Assembly (NCBI RefSeq): GCF_020283565.1
Contig: NC_060060.1
Coordinates: forward strand, 71,223,257-71,287,256
Source of the DNA: Trifolium pratense
Taxonomy: Eukaryota; Streptophyta; Magnoliopsida; Fabales; Fabaceae
Length of the DNA stretch: 64,000 nt
Reading direction: 5' to 3'
In this document: positions 48,106-62,197 of the stretch, piece after piece
How positions within the stretch are numbered: position 1 is the stretch's first letter
Layout of the letters: each line of letters begins with the position of its first letter
Position numbers and translations under genes: made by a program
The notes under the pieces: generated by a model
The model's database searches: none
What the model was told of the DNA's origin: nothing
The model's input: the letters and a program-made list of their open reading frames with translations, nothing else

Positions 48106-48612
48106 ACATGTCCATTTATGCCAGCTCATTTTCATCTATTTTAAAAAATAAAAATAAAATTAAAAAAGTTGCTATACGAATCTGGTAGAATGAAAGTTGC
48201 CATTATTATCGAACTCCATTAGAGACCAGATACAAAGCACCTTGAGGTAATCACCAAGCCACCGTGATTGAAGTACAATCCGATTTGCAGTCGAAGCAAA
48301 CCAGGGTGGAGATTCAGATCAATTTTGTTTCGGTACCACTGAGTCTGTGGATGTCGATTGTGAGAACTGAGAAGGAGATGGAGGATGAGGAAAAAACTGA
48401 AGCGACTGACACTTATGAAGAGAAGTAACATTGATGAGAGATTTTAGTGAAACTGTATCAGTTAGAGACGAATTTTTTTTTTATTTTAAATGAGGGAGCA
48501 AGTGATGTGGAACAGATTGGACATATGTCATATTTTTATTAGAAAATAGTACAATCCGATTTGCAGTCGAAGCAAACCAGGGTGGAGACTCAGATCAATT
48601 TTGTTTCGGTAC
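48106..48612. other. Intergenic DNA with a 65-bp direct repeat
   Basis: Positions 48272-48336 and 48548-48612 share AGTACAATCCGATTTGCAGT through TTTTGTTTCGGTAC with one difference. The second copy ends exactly at the start of the Athila LTR. No convincing gene. Confidence 0.75.
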
Positions 48613-49905
48613 TGATGAATAATTTGCAAGTATACAATTAGCCGTCAAGTAGTATAAAAATCGTTCTTTCCACAGGGATTGTTGTAATTCAAACACAAGT
48701 TGAATACATACTTAAACACATAAATTTAAATGTAAAAAGGGGGGAAATTTGTTTGGTTCAAGTTTGATCATAAACTGACAAAATAACTTAGGTTTCAAAT
48801 CAAATGAAGAAAAGCGATTGATCCTTTTGGTTCATCTAATTACTACTTCTCTTGGTAATTTCATGTATGATTACAAATTTACTCAATTTAGTTTCACGAT
48901 TAGATTAAATAAAAAATGATTATGCCCAATGTCTTGGTAACATAATCCTCTCCCTTGATCATCGATTCCTAATGTCTTAGGCAATCTATGATCAATTGAG
49001 GATTACAAACTTTAATCTATAAAATCTCAATTAACAATCCGAAATGTCTTAAGTGAAAGTTAATCGATCAATTATTCCTAGATCGATGATTCATTCCTAT
49101 CGTCATAGTAAAATAAATCATTGAATTCATCATATAAGTAGATAATTCATATAAAGCATTAAGCATAAGGAATAATCAAAGAAACTAACTTCGTAATTCA
49201 TATATCAATTCAAATGAGAATCACATGGTTCAAGAGAAATAGAAATCAGAATCCCCTAAGGACCAATCATGGGAATTTAGTTACACATAGTATAAGAAAA
49301 CATTACAATCAAAGAAATGAGAGAAAGCATGTTTACAAGATGATCTTGATGTGTTTCCACACTTCAATCCTTGCCTCCAAGCTCCTAGATCTTCAAAAGT
49401 TGTTCAATTTGATATTTCCAATGTCAATTTTCGATCCACTATCTCAGATCTGCGTTTTCCTTTTATAACCGGAGTCAATAAATGAGAATTTCGCCTCAGG
49501 CACGAGCACTTTCGCCCCATGCACAGAATTTTCGCCTGAGGCGCCAACATTTTCGCCCCAGGCGAACAGGCAAACAGAGAGGTACTTTTTCTGGTGAAAT
49601 TTTCGCCTGAGGCACAGGATTTTTCGCCTCAGGCGAAAAAGTAAACAGAGAGGTGCTTTTCAACTGGGAATTTTCGCCTGAGGCACAGGAATTTTTGCCT
49701 CAGGCACAAAATTTTCGCCTGAGGCACCAACATTTTCGCCCGGGGCGAAAAAAGCAGAATATTAGCTATTTTCTTCATTCTTCAGCTACTTTCATCCTTT
49801 GCAAATATCTTCAAACTAATGCATTATTCTTCCATGAAATGAGTTACAATTCTTCTAAAAAGACTTGAAATTGGTCTTATTTTCATGTAATGACGCATGT
49901 CATCA
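48613..49905 (-). repeat. 3' LTR of the outer Athila-type element
   Basis: 1,293 bp, starts TGATGAATAATTTGC and ends CATGTCATCA. On the minus strand a purine tract GTTTGGGGTTG adjoins it at 49906-49916. Confidence 0.85.
49488..49750. repeat. Palindromic minisatellite (TTTTCGCCTGAGGC) in the Athila LTR
   Basis: About ten copies of TTTCGCCTGAGGC / TTTCGCCTCAGGC, one of them the near-perfect palindrome TTTTCGCCTCAGGCGAAAA (near 49620). Locally GC-richer than its surroundings. Confidence 0.9.
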
Positions 49906-51031
<1,126 letters not shown>

Positions 51032-52785
51032 TGATCGTGTGACGCGACAATGACCGCAAGTATACAGTCGTGTCGTGTAGTTTTAAAAGATATCGAACCC
51101 AAAGGACCAATAATCGACCTACAGTATTCTAGTGTTGCTTTGTAAATCTAAGGCTAATGATTAGAAGGATTTTGATTAATTGAATAATTAAAATAAGAAA
51201 AGTAAATATTTTTTTAGATTTTTAATATGTAAATGAAATATTGCTAGGACGTGCTATTAGTTGCTTCAGAGGGTTCAATGCTTAATTCGCGCTAGGCTTA
51301 ACTGTTAAATTTTCGAAACTATATTGTTTTAAAAATACCAATCTCAGCTCTCGCAAATCTTGACTAGTATTATAAATTATAAAGGTGGTGCTTAACTCTC
51401 GTTCTCACACCCGCTAATAAAATACTCTTTGAAAAACAATATAATTTAATTAACTCTAATCCCAACTCTCGTTGCGAATTAGATTTAATGTTCAGTTTTT
51501 ACTATCTAGTAGAAATCTCACGCTCTCGCTCTATTGATTTTTACTTTAATTAATTCTCACTCTCGTGACGAATTATAGTCAACGTTTAATTAAAAACTGC
51601 TTAGGAAAATAAAACATTCGCCAGTTTTCATGAATTATATTTGATTTAAAAACACTAATCTCAGCTCTCGCAAATCTTGACTAGCGTTATACTTAGATAA
51701 AATAAATGCTCAGCTCTCACACACTCACTTACCTATATAAGTACCTTTGAAAATCAATATAAAACTCATTAATCCTAAATAGCTCTCGCGGACTTTAGAA
51801 CTAACGGTCAGTTTTAACTATCTGACCCTAAACCTCAACTCTCGTCAATGTTGGTTTATTGCCTTTAAAACAATCCTCACTCTCGTGACGAATTATTTGA
51901 AAACGTATTTATTTAAAACTGGTGGTTGAAAACTATTAAGCACGAATTAACTACCGAACCCCTATTAGCTACTAACTACACATCCTAGCAACGCTAAATT
52001 TAGCTAGACATAACTAAAACTAAAGACATAAAAATAAAATAAGCAAATAAATAAAAAGCCATAATAAAAATAAAAACAGAAATTAAAAGCATAAAATAAA
52101 AGCAATAAAATAAAGACAAGAAATAAATAAGGACATAAATAAAATAAGAACCTGAAATTACAAAAGGAATCTCGAGTACGGACTCCGACAGCGTAACGGC
52201 AGGAAAATAAAAAAAACTTATTTTATTCTCAACGGAGAATAAAATAATATTAAACTCTCAACTTTAGAGAAGAAAACCTTGTGGTACTAAGCCTAGTTCT
52301 CAATTCTCCAAGTCAAGTGTTATGTTTTTGAGTGAAGAGAACTAGCCTATTTATACTAAAATACAAGGAGGAAAAGACAGAATCTGGCCGATGTGGGACT
52401 TGTAAAAATTCTTCGCGTTGCCGTTGGATCACATGGATGGCTGTGATTTGGAAGGAAGTGGCGAGGGCCACTTGGATGCAGCTGGCGGGCGCCATTATGG
52501 CCTTGTTGGCGGTCGCCACTTGGTTGTAGCTGGCGAGCTGATTTGCGTGATGATGGGCTGCACATGTGTGGCCCAATTGGCTGCACATGTGTGGCCTTTT
52601 TGTCCATTTTTGCTCCTTTTCGGTCCGTTTTCGCTCCTTTCTTCAACTCGTACACTTTTTATCTGTTTATTTAAAATATGAGAAATAAGTAACTATTTAT
52701 ATAATAAAACTTCGGAATCGAAATAAAAACATATAGAATATAATAGTAAATTAACTAAATAAATAGCATATTTTCAGGTGTATCA
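51032..52785 (-). repeat. 3' LTR of the inner Athila-type element
   Basis: 1,754 bp. It contains an imperfect internal duplication of about 310 bp (blocks starting AATCTCAGCTCTCGCAAATC near 51341 and 51655, each ending ACGAATTAT and AAAACTG). Confidence 0.9.
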
Positions 52786-53801
52786 AACTCCCCTAAACTT
52801 GAACCATTGCTTGTCCTCAAGCAATTTAGCTTGCATATAGAACATTTGAAAAGCGAAGCAACTCACACACACAGACTTAGAGAAAAATAACATCACAAGT
52901 ACTCATACGTGGTCAGAAATTTAAATCGGCTAAGATTAATTAGTTAGGTTCTTACACAATCAAGAAGGGTATTTCAACGACACACAAAGTTCTCCCTCTT
53001 ATACATACCGAATTTGGATCATGCCATTGTACTAAAATCTAAATCTTCTCCTTTGTTTCATCCTTTTTCATTCTAGACAGTCACATTAAGACCCTTTATC
53101 TATGCCACACACATGGTAAGAAAGTCGGTTAGCGTCTTTATTCATCTTTTTCAACTCGCAATTAGCTTGATGATGCAAAATTTTTTGTATGAGCAATCAT
53201 ATAAATATTTTTTTCAAGGTTTAACCGTATTACCACAGTATGACCTTATATATTTTTTTTCTTTAAGGTTTAACCGTATTACCACAGTATGACCTTAAGA
53301 ATTTGCTTAGATGATTCGCTTATATTCATCGACAAACCTACTTAATGTGTGACTTTATAGATGGTGTCCGACTGGATAGATAAACTACTAAAGGATTCCA
53401 CAAATTTAAATCAAGAGATTTTGGCACAATGGTTATTCAAATTGATATCTATACTAGGGAGACTTCTGGGTGTTGGAAGAATACCGATTTTGTTGTAAAA
53501 TTCCCTAATTTCATTAACTAAGCCTCTCGTCTTTTCTTAACCTATATACTTTCTAAGTGAGCTATTATCCTAAGTCTTTGGAAAAATTTTTAATTTGGCT
53601 CAAGAAAAGGAAAAATTTAGAAAAACCAAAGAATATACTATAAATTCAATTTTTTATTATGCGAAAGGAAATAAAAATTCAAATAACTAAAAAAAATTAA
53701 AAGTAAATAGAGATAGTAGAATACTCCCCTAAACTTAAATCCAACAGTGTCCTCACTGTTGCGACTCAAGAGCAGAATTGGAGCGTAAAACCTGTGGTAA
53801 A
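52786..53801 (-). other. 3' non-coding interior of the inner Athila-type element
   Basis: No gene. It holds a second polypurine-like AAGTTTAGGGGAGTATT (minus) at about 53723-53739 and a 36-bp direct repeat around TTAACCGTATTACCACAGTA (about 53221 and 53270). Confidence 0.75.
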
Positions 53802-54221
53802 TCATGGGGGAGGCTGTTGATGGTTTTGGAAATTGTTGAACTGAAGCCTCAAACCGCCTAGCTCTTGTATGACATTGTCGAGCTGTTGTTGACGGTGCTC
53901 TTCTGAGCTCTCCCATCTATGATAATAGCCCTGCATCTCATGTTGGTTTTGAAGAATTTGGTTTTGCTGGGCTTGCATGAATGTCATTCGTTCCATCATC
54001 TCCTCTTGTTGTTGATGCATGGCATAAAATAATCCATCGCGCTCTTGATTTAGTGCATTTTGGGCGCGTATCTCATGGAGTACATCATCAATAGTGCTTT
54101 GCCTTGATGAGGAGGAACTACCTGCAAAAGTGTTAGAAAAAATGTGTAGTGTGTGCAGGTGGAACAATGCTTGCGCCCCCACCAGCAGCAACATTTGGAG
54201 AAATGTGCGTGGGAGCTCCAT
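53802..54221 (-). pseudogene. ATHILA-type 3' ORF remnant, Gln-rich coiled coil
   Basis: A 139-codon frame. Residues about 60-139 form a Gln/Glu/Met-rich predicted coiled coil ending in a proline run (QQPPP), similar in style to the C-terminal tail of the ORF found downstream of pol in Athila elements. The first 55 residues read as unrelated sequence, so the frame is probably shifted or truncated there. No catalytic motif. Assignment is from composition and position between gag-protease and the 3' LTR. Confidence 0.45.
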
Positions 54222-54367
54222 TAGTCACAGGATCATCAGGGATAGTCATAAAAAAAATCAAAAATAAAAGAAAGCAAAAATTAAACAAGAATTAAAGAAA
54301 ACTCATGGGTTGCCTCCCATGCAGCGCTTTGTTTAAAGTCGGTAGCTCGACTTCTTAACCCTTTAGA

Positions 54368-56977
54368 TTAGTATGGTGCCTCTTCCAAACTTACGTCCTT
54401 AAAATTATGTCCAACATCCTTAGGTCTCCATTTGAACATGTCAAACCATCTCATAGGTGTTTTCCTTTTTCTTTTCTTTTTCTTGGAGGCAAACAGAGAT
54501 GTTTTATTTTGGAAGATATTACTTTCTGGGTGGGCTTTTAGTATGTCGGGAGGTACTCGTTTAAAGGGTGTGTTATCGACATTTGATTCAGCTATGTCGA
54601 GTCTACAGCAAGAGCTTTTCTTTAAACATTTAGCTAGGTCGTCATTACCATTTTTATGAGTCGGAGGGATGAGAGTTTTTAGAATTTCAGAATTTTTGGT
54701 TTTATCTTTCTCCATCTCTTTTCCACATTCTTTGACGACGTCTAACATATAGCAACTATCTTCAATGGCCGATGCGTTCATGAATTGTGTTAAGATAAAT
54801 TCAACTTTTTCTTCACCTACTTCAAAGGTGAGCTTTCCTTTTTTCACATCTATTATGGCACCGGCGGTTGCTAAGAATGGCCTTCCTAAAATTATGGGTG
54901 TATTGGAATCTTCCCTAATGTCCATGACTATAAAATCAGTTGGGATAAAGAATTGACCTATACGTACTGGCACGTTTTCTAGTATACCTAGGGGGTATTT
55001 GACAGAACGGTCAGCGAATTGTATTGACATTTTAGTTGGTCTCAATTCTCCTAACTTAAGTTTTTCATATATGGGCATAGGCATTAAGCTTATACTGGCT
55101 CCTAAATCGCATAGTGCTCTATCTATGACATGTTTTCCAATGACACATGGTATGGAAAAACTTCCTGGGTCTTTTAGCTTAGGAGGCATAATATTTTGAA
55201 GTATGGAGCTACACTCGGCAGTAAGCATAACGGTTTCTTCTTCCTCGATCTTTTTCTTATTAGTTAAGATATCTTTAAGAAACTTAGCGTACGAGGGCAT
55301 TTGTGTGATAGCTTCCGTAAAAGGTATTGTGATGTTTAGTTTTTGTAGAAGCTCTACAAATTTCTTAAACTGCCCTACGTTTTTGGATTGTACTAATCTT
55401 TGAGGATACGGGATGGGTGGTTTATATGGTGGGGGAGGAACGTAAGGTTTCTCTTTCTCTTTGGTTTCCTCTCCACTATCGTCCTTTTCTTTTGGTTTAC
55501 TCTCCTTCTCGGTTGTCTTATCGGAATTGGGTTGCATGGCAGGATTTTTAGTTCTAGGATCAGCTGGTCCATCGTATTGTGTCCCACTTTGTAATATAAC
55601 AGCATTCACATGTCCCCAAGGGTTTGGCTGAGGCTGGCCAGGAAATATGCCTGCGGAAGCAGAGGTAGATGCTTGTTGTTGTGCCACTTGTGCGATTTGT
55701 GTCTCTAACATCTTATTGTGAGTGGTCAAGACATCTAACTTGCTTGTTATTTGCTTAATTTGCTCACTAGTTTGAAGGTTGGTTTGAGCTTGGGTAGTTA
55801 TGAAGTTTTCCATTAATAGTTCAAGGTTGGACTTCCTAGGAGCAGGGTATGTAGTATTTTGGAAACTTGGTGGCGAAGGAGTAGGTGCTTGGCCAGGTGC
55901 ATATAAAGCGTTGTTGCTATTGTACGAAAGGTACGGGTGATTTCTCTGGTTTTGGTTGTAAGAGTTCCCTTGAGGGTAATTCACTTGGTCGGTGGGAGCT
56001 TCGATTAGAAGTCGACATTCAGCGATAGTATGACCTTGAGCTCCGCACAATTCACAATTTTGTATTGTTGCAGCCACGGTGGCTTTGGGTGCGTTGGTTA
56101 GACTCTCTATCTTTTGAGTTAAGGCATCTAACTTGGCGTTGATGTGGTCCATGTTGCTGATTTCGTACATTCCACCTTTCGTTTGAGGTTTCTCTACTGT
56201 TGTTCTCTCGTTTCCCCACTGATAATGGTTCTGAGCCATGCTCTCGATAAGCTGATAGGCTTGGTTGTATGGTTTATCCATAAGTGCGCCACCAGCTGCG
56301 GCGTCTATTGTCATTCTTGTATTATACAAGAGACCATTGTAAAAGGTGTGGATAATTAGCCAATTTTCGAGCCCATGATGAGGACATATCCTAATCATTT
56401 CTTTGTATCTTTCCCATGCTTCGAAAAGAGACTCGTTGTCTTTTTGTTTAAATCCATTAATTTGCGATCTTAACATAGCAGTTTTGCTGGGTGGGAAATA
56501 TCTGGCTAAAAAGACTTTCTTTAACTCATCCCATGAGGTGACTGAGTTAGATGGTAGGGACTGGAGCCAAGCTCTAGCTCTATCTCTTAACGAGAAAGGG
56601 AATAAACGAAGTCTTATAGCATCGGGACTGACACCATTTGCTTTTACTGTATCCGCATATTGCAAGAATATGGACAAATGTAAATTGGGGTCGTCCGTGG
56701 GGTTTCCGGAGAATTGGTTTTGTTGTACGGCCGACAACAACGAAGGTTTAAGCTCAAAGTTATTTGCTTCAATAGCGGGGGCAGCGATGCTATTGTGAGG
56801 TTCAGCTTGCGAAGGAATAGCGTATGACCTTAGTGGTCGTTCTTGTGGGGCTTCAGCCATAACTGAATCGGGAAGAGGAATCTCTAATTGATTTTCTAAA
56901 TTTCTACGTCTTAAAAGACGTTCGGGTTCGCTAACAAGTTGCACCAATCTTTCGCCTCTAGAGCGAGTGCTTGGCAT
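54368..56977 (-). CDS. Intact Athila-type gag-protease polyprotein, 869 aa
   Basis: An uninterrupted frame whose ATG lies 91 bp downstream of the primer site on the minus strand. Domains in order: N-terminal basic region; retrotransposon gag (capsid) domain at about residues 100-250 (FSLRDRARAWLQSLP, WDELKKVFLARYFP, LFEAWERYKEMIRICPHHG); zinc knuckle CELCGAQGHTIAEC near 308-321; Pro-rich and Lys/Glu-rich linker; aspartic protease near 640-760 with ALCDLGASISLMP (D-L-G in place of the usual D-T/S-G, normal for Athila) and IILGRPFLATAGAIIDV. It ends ...LEEAPY before any RT. An intact frame in an element lacking RT suggests recent activity with RT supplied by a relative, or simple youth; translation is not shown by the sequence. 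Confidence 0.88.
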   Translation of the reverse strand: MPSTRSRGERLVQLVSEPERLLRRRNLENQLEIPLPDSVMAEAPQERPLRSYAIPSQAEPHNSIAAPAIEANNFELKPSLLSAVQQNQFSGNPTDDPNLHLSIFLQYADTVKANGVSPDAIRLRLFPFSLRDRARAWLQSLPSNSVTSWDELKKVFLARYFPPSKTAMLRSQINGFKQKDNESLFEAWERYKEMIRICPHHGLENWLIIHTFYNGLLYNTRMTIDAAAGGALMDKPYNQAYQLIESMAQNHYQWGNERTTVEKPQTKGGMYEISNMDHINAKLDALTQKIESLTNAPKATVAATIQNCELCGAQGHTIAECRLLIEAPTDQVNYPQGNSYNQNQRNHPYLSYNSNNALYAPGQAPTPSPPSFQNTTYPAPRKSNLELLMENFITTQAQTNLQTSEQIKQITSKLDVLTTHNKMLETQIAQVAQQQASTSASAGIFPGQPQPNPWGHVNAVILQSGTQYDGPADPRTKNPAMQPNSDKTTEKESKPKEKDDSGEETKEKEKPYVPPPPYKPPIPYPQRLVQSKNVGQFKKFVELLQKLNITIPFTEAITQMPSYAKFLKDILTNKKKIEEEETVMLTAECSSILQNIMPPKLKDPGSFSIPCVIGKHVIDRALCDLGASISLMPMPIYEKLKLGELRPTKMSIQFADRSVKYPLGILENVPVRIGQFFIPTDFIVMDIREDSNTPIILGRPFLATAGAIIDVKKGKLTFEVGEEKVEFILTQFMNASAIEDSCYMLDVVKECGKEMEKDKTKNSEILKTLIPPTHKNGNDDLAKCLKKSSCCRLDIAESNVDNTPFKRVPPDILKAHPESNIFQNKTSLFASKKKKRKRKTPMRWFDMFKWRPKDVGHNFKDVSLEEAPY

Positions 56978-57067
56978 GCAACAAACGAACTAATCGGGGT
57001 AAAATAAAATAAAATTTGCCTTAGTCTCTACGGTGTAACACCGGAGTTACGATATCGACTAAATTGG

Positions 57068-57085
57068 TCCCCGGCAACGGCGCCA
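57068..57085 (-). promoter_or_regulatory. Primer-binding site, tRNA-Asp type
   Basis: The + strand reads TCCCCGGCAACGGCGCCA, the 3' end of plant tRNA-Asp including CA, seven bases from the LTR. It is not a tRNA gene. Confidence 0.92.
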
Positions 57086-57091
57086 AAAACT

Positions 57092-58769
57092 TGATCGTGT
57101 GACGCGACAATGACCGCAAGTATACAGTCGTGTTGTGTAGTTTTAAAAGATATCGAACCCAAAGGACCAATAATCGACCTACCGTATTCTAGTGTTGCTT
57201 TGTAAATCTAAGGCTAATGATTAGAAGGATTTTGATTAATTAAATAATTAAAATAAGAAAAGTAAATATTTTTTTAGATTTTTAATATGTAAATGAAATA
57301 TTGCTAGGACGTGCTATTAGTTGCTTCAGAGGGTTCAATGCTTAATTCGCGCTAGGCTTAACTGTTAAATTTTCGAAACTATATTGTTTTAAAAATACCA
57401 ATCTCAGCTCTCGCAAATCTTGACTAGTATTATAAATTATAAAGGTGGTGCTTAACTCTCGTTCTCACACCCGCTAATAAAATACTCTTTGAAAAACAAT
57501 ATAATTTAATTAACTCTAATCCCAACTCTCGTTGCGAATTAGATTTAATGTTCAGTTTTTACTATCTAGTAGAAATCTCACGCTCTCGCTCTATTGATTT
57601 TTACTTTAATTAATTCTCACTCTCGTGACGAATTATAGTCAACGTTTAATTAAAAACTGCTTAAGAAAATAAAACATTCGCCAGTTTTCAAGAATTATAT
57701 TTGATTTAAAAACACTAATCTCAGCTCTGGCAAATCTTGACTAGCGTTATACTTAGATAAAATAAATGCTCAGCTCTCACACACTCACTTACCTATATAA
57801 GTACCTTTGAAAATCAATATAAAACTCATTAATCCTAAATAGCTCTCGCGGACTTTAGAACTAACGGTCAGTTTTAACTATCTGACCCTAAACCTCAACT
57901 CTCGTCAATGTTGGTTTATTGCCTTTAAAACAATCCTCACTCTCGTGACGAATTATTTGAAAACGTATTTATTTAAAACTGGTGGTTGAAAACTATTAAG
58001 CACGAATTAACTACCGAACCCCTATTAGCTACTAACTACACATCCTAGCAACGCTAAATTTAGCTAGACATAACTAAATCTAAAGACATAAAAATAAAAT
58101 AAGCAAATAAATAAAAAGCCATAATAAAAATAAAAACAGAAATTAAAAGCATAAAATAAAAGCAATAAAATAAAGACAAGAAATAAATAAGGACATAATA
58201 AAATAAGAACCTGAAATTACAAAAGGAATCTCGAGTACGGACTCCGACAGCGTAACGGCAGGAAAATAAAAAAAACTTATTTTATTCTCAACGGAGAATA
58301 AAATAATACTAAACTCTCAACTTTAGAGAAGAAAACCTTGTGGTACTAAGCCTAGTTCTCAATTCTCCAAGTCAAGTGTTATGTTTTTGAGTGAAGAGAA
58401 CTAGCCTATTTATACTAAAATACAAGGAGGAAAAGACAGAATCTGGCCGATGTGGGACTTGTAAAAATTCTTCGCGTTGCCGTTGGATCACATGGATGGC
58501 TGTGATTTGGAAGGAAGTGGCGAGGGCCACTTGGATGCAGCTGGCGGGCGCCATTATGGCCTTGTTGGCGGTCGCCACTTGGTTGTAGCTGGCGAGCTGA
58601 TTTTCGGTCCGTTTTCGCTCCTTTCTTCAACTCGTACACTTTTTATCTGTTTATTTAAAATATGAGAAATAAGTAACTATTTATATAATAAAACTTCGGA
58701 ATCGAAATAAAAACATATAGAATATAATAGTAAATTAACTAAATAAATAGCATATTTTCAGGTGTATCA
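57092..58769 (-). repeat. 5' LTR of the inner Athila-type element
   Basis: 1,678 bp; same as 51032-52785 apart from a roughly 75-bp deletion near 58602 and scattered substitutions. Confidence 0.92.
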
Positions 58770-58807
58770 TTTTCTCGGTGAACTTTTGAATTTTTCTTTC
58801 ATAATTT

Positions 58808-58809
<2 letters not shown>

Positions 58810-58890
<81 letters not shown>
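58810..58890. repeat. (TA)n microsatellite, left flank of the 1.7-kb element
   Basis: About 81 bp of TA dinucleotides; corresponds to the TA run at 50552-50646 in duplication copy 1. Confidence 0.97.
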
Positions 58891-61570
<2,680 letters not shown>

Positions 61571-62158
61571 TTAGGTAGGATATTTCAGACTTGTTTCACC
61601 CCAACTCCTCTTTTGCTCTTTCTTCAACCGAGAATTATTCTGATCAACAAGCAATGATTTCACTATTATCGGATGGCGAATGAACTTTATCTGCTTATTC
61701 CTCCCTTTCTTTCTTTTCTTCTTTCGTGCTCCTTTTGGACCTTCCTTAGAATCATCCACAATCTTTTTCCTAAAACTCATCATGACGGTTTCAACTAGCT
61801 TCGTCACTTCTTTCTTTACTAAACCTTCCAATGGAGGAATAACAATTTTACAAGCATCCACACCCGGATTGACTTCTTCCTCCTTATACACCTTGTGCAA
61901 CCAAAAGGCAGGGATTATACCATTTAAATTCCAAGCCGAAGTGTCATAATCCTTCTCCAATTCTTTAACAAGGTCATCTTCTTTCAAAGGAGTAAGCAAG
62001 CTACTAATTATGACCGGTTGCTTTGAATCTTCTCCCAAGAATACATACTCCCAATTAGGAGGAAGTTCTTGCAACCCCGGAGGACTTGGCTCAAACTCTT
62101 CCTCCACTAGCAATGTCTCCTCCACTTTTAGCGTTTCCGCTACTTGGCACTCATCCAA
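61571..62158 (-). pseudogene. Pre-reverse-transcriptase remnant of the outer Athila element
   Basis: 195 codons in the same phase as the gag-protease frame upstream, separated from it by a single TAA (62198-62200). Residues about 33-95 match the region just before RT in Athila polyproteins (ELPPNWEYVFLGED, PVIISSLLTPLKEDDLVKEL, IPAFWLHKVY). Where the RT domain should begin the sequence instead continues as a Lys-rich tail (KKKRKKGRNKQ), so RT has been deleted and foreign or out-of-register sequence joined on. Confidence 0.7.
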
Positions 62159-62197
62159 TTGTTGAAGAAAAAGTTCAATTTCATGATCCCATTCTTC

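Larger units (their letters stand above)
51032..58769 (-). mobile_element. Inner Athila-type Ty3/gypsy element, non-autonomous
   Basis: Complete element, 7,738 bp, with exact 5-bp target duplications TTTTC (51027-51031, 58770-58774). LTRs at 51032-52785 and 57092-58769 start TGATCGTGTGACGCG and end GGTGTATCA. The right one lacks about 75 bp (a TGCACATGTGTGGCC-containing block). Primer site of tRNA-Asp type at 57068-57085 and a purine tract TTTAGGGGAGTT next to 52786 (both minus). It carries an intact gag-protease frame and an ATHILA-like 3' coiled-coil remnant but no RT, RNase H or integrase. LTR similarity is high outside the indel, so insertion is fairly recent. Confidence 0.92.

Noticed and set aside
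52313..52681. Short frames on both strands near the end of the Athila LTR, repeated at 58372-58665
   Set aside because: Overlapping frames on both strands within a locally GC-richer part of an LTR; no domain and interrupted in one copy by a 75-bp deletion.
55203..56798. Plus-strand frames opposite the Athila gag-protease
   Set aside because: Antisense shadows of an 869-codon minus-strand frame with clear gag and protease motifs.
57068..57085. tRNA-Asp gene fragment
   Set aside because: Only the 3' 18 nt are present, next to an LTR; it is the primer-binding site.
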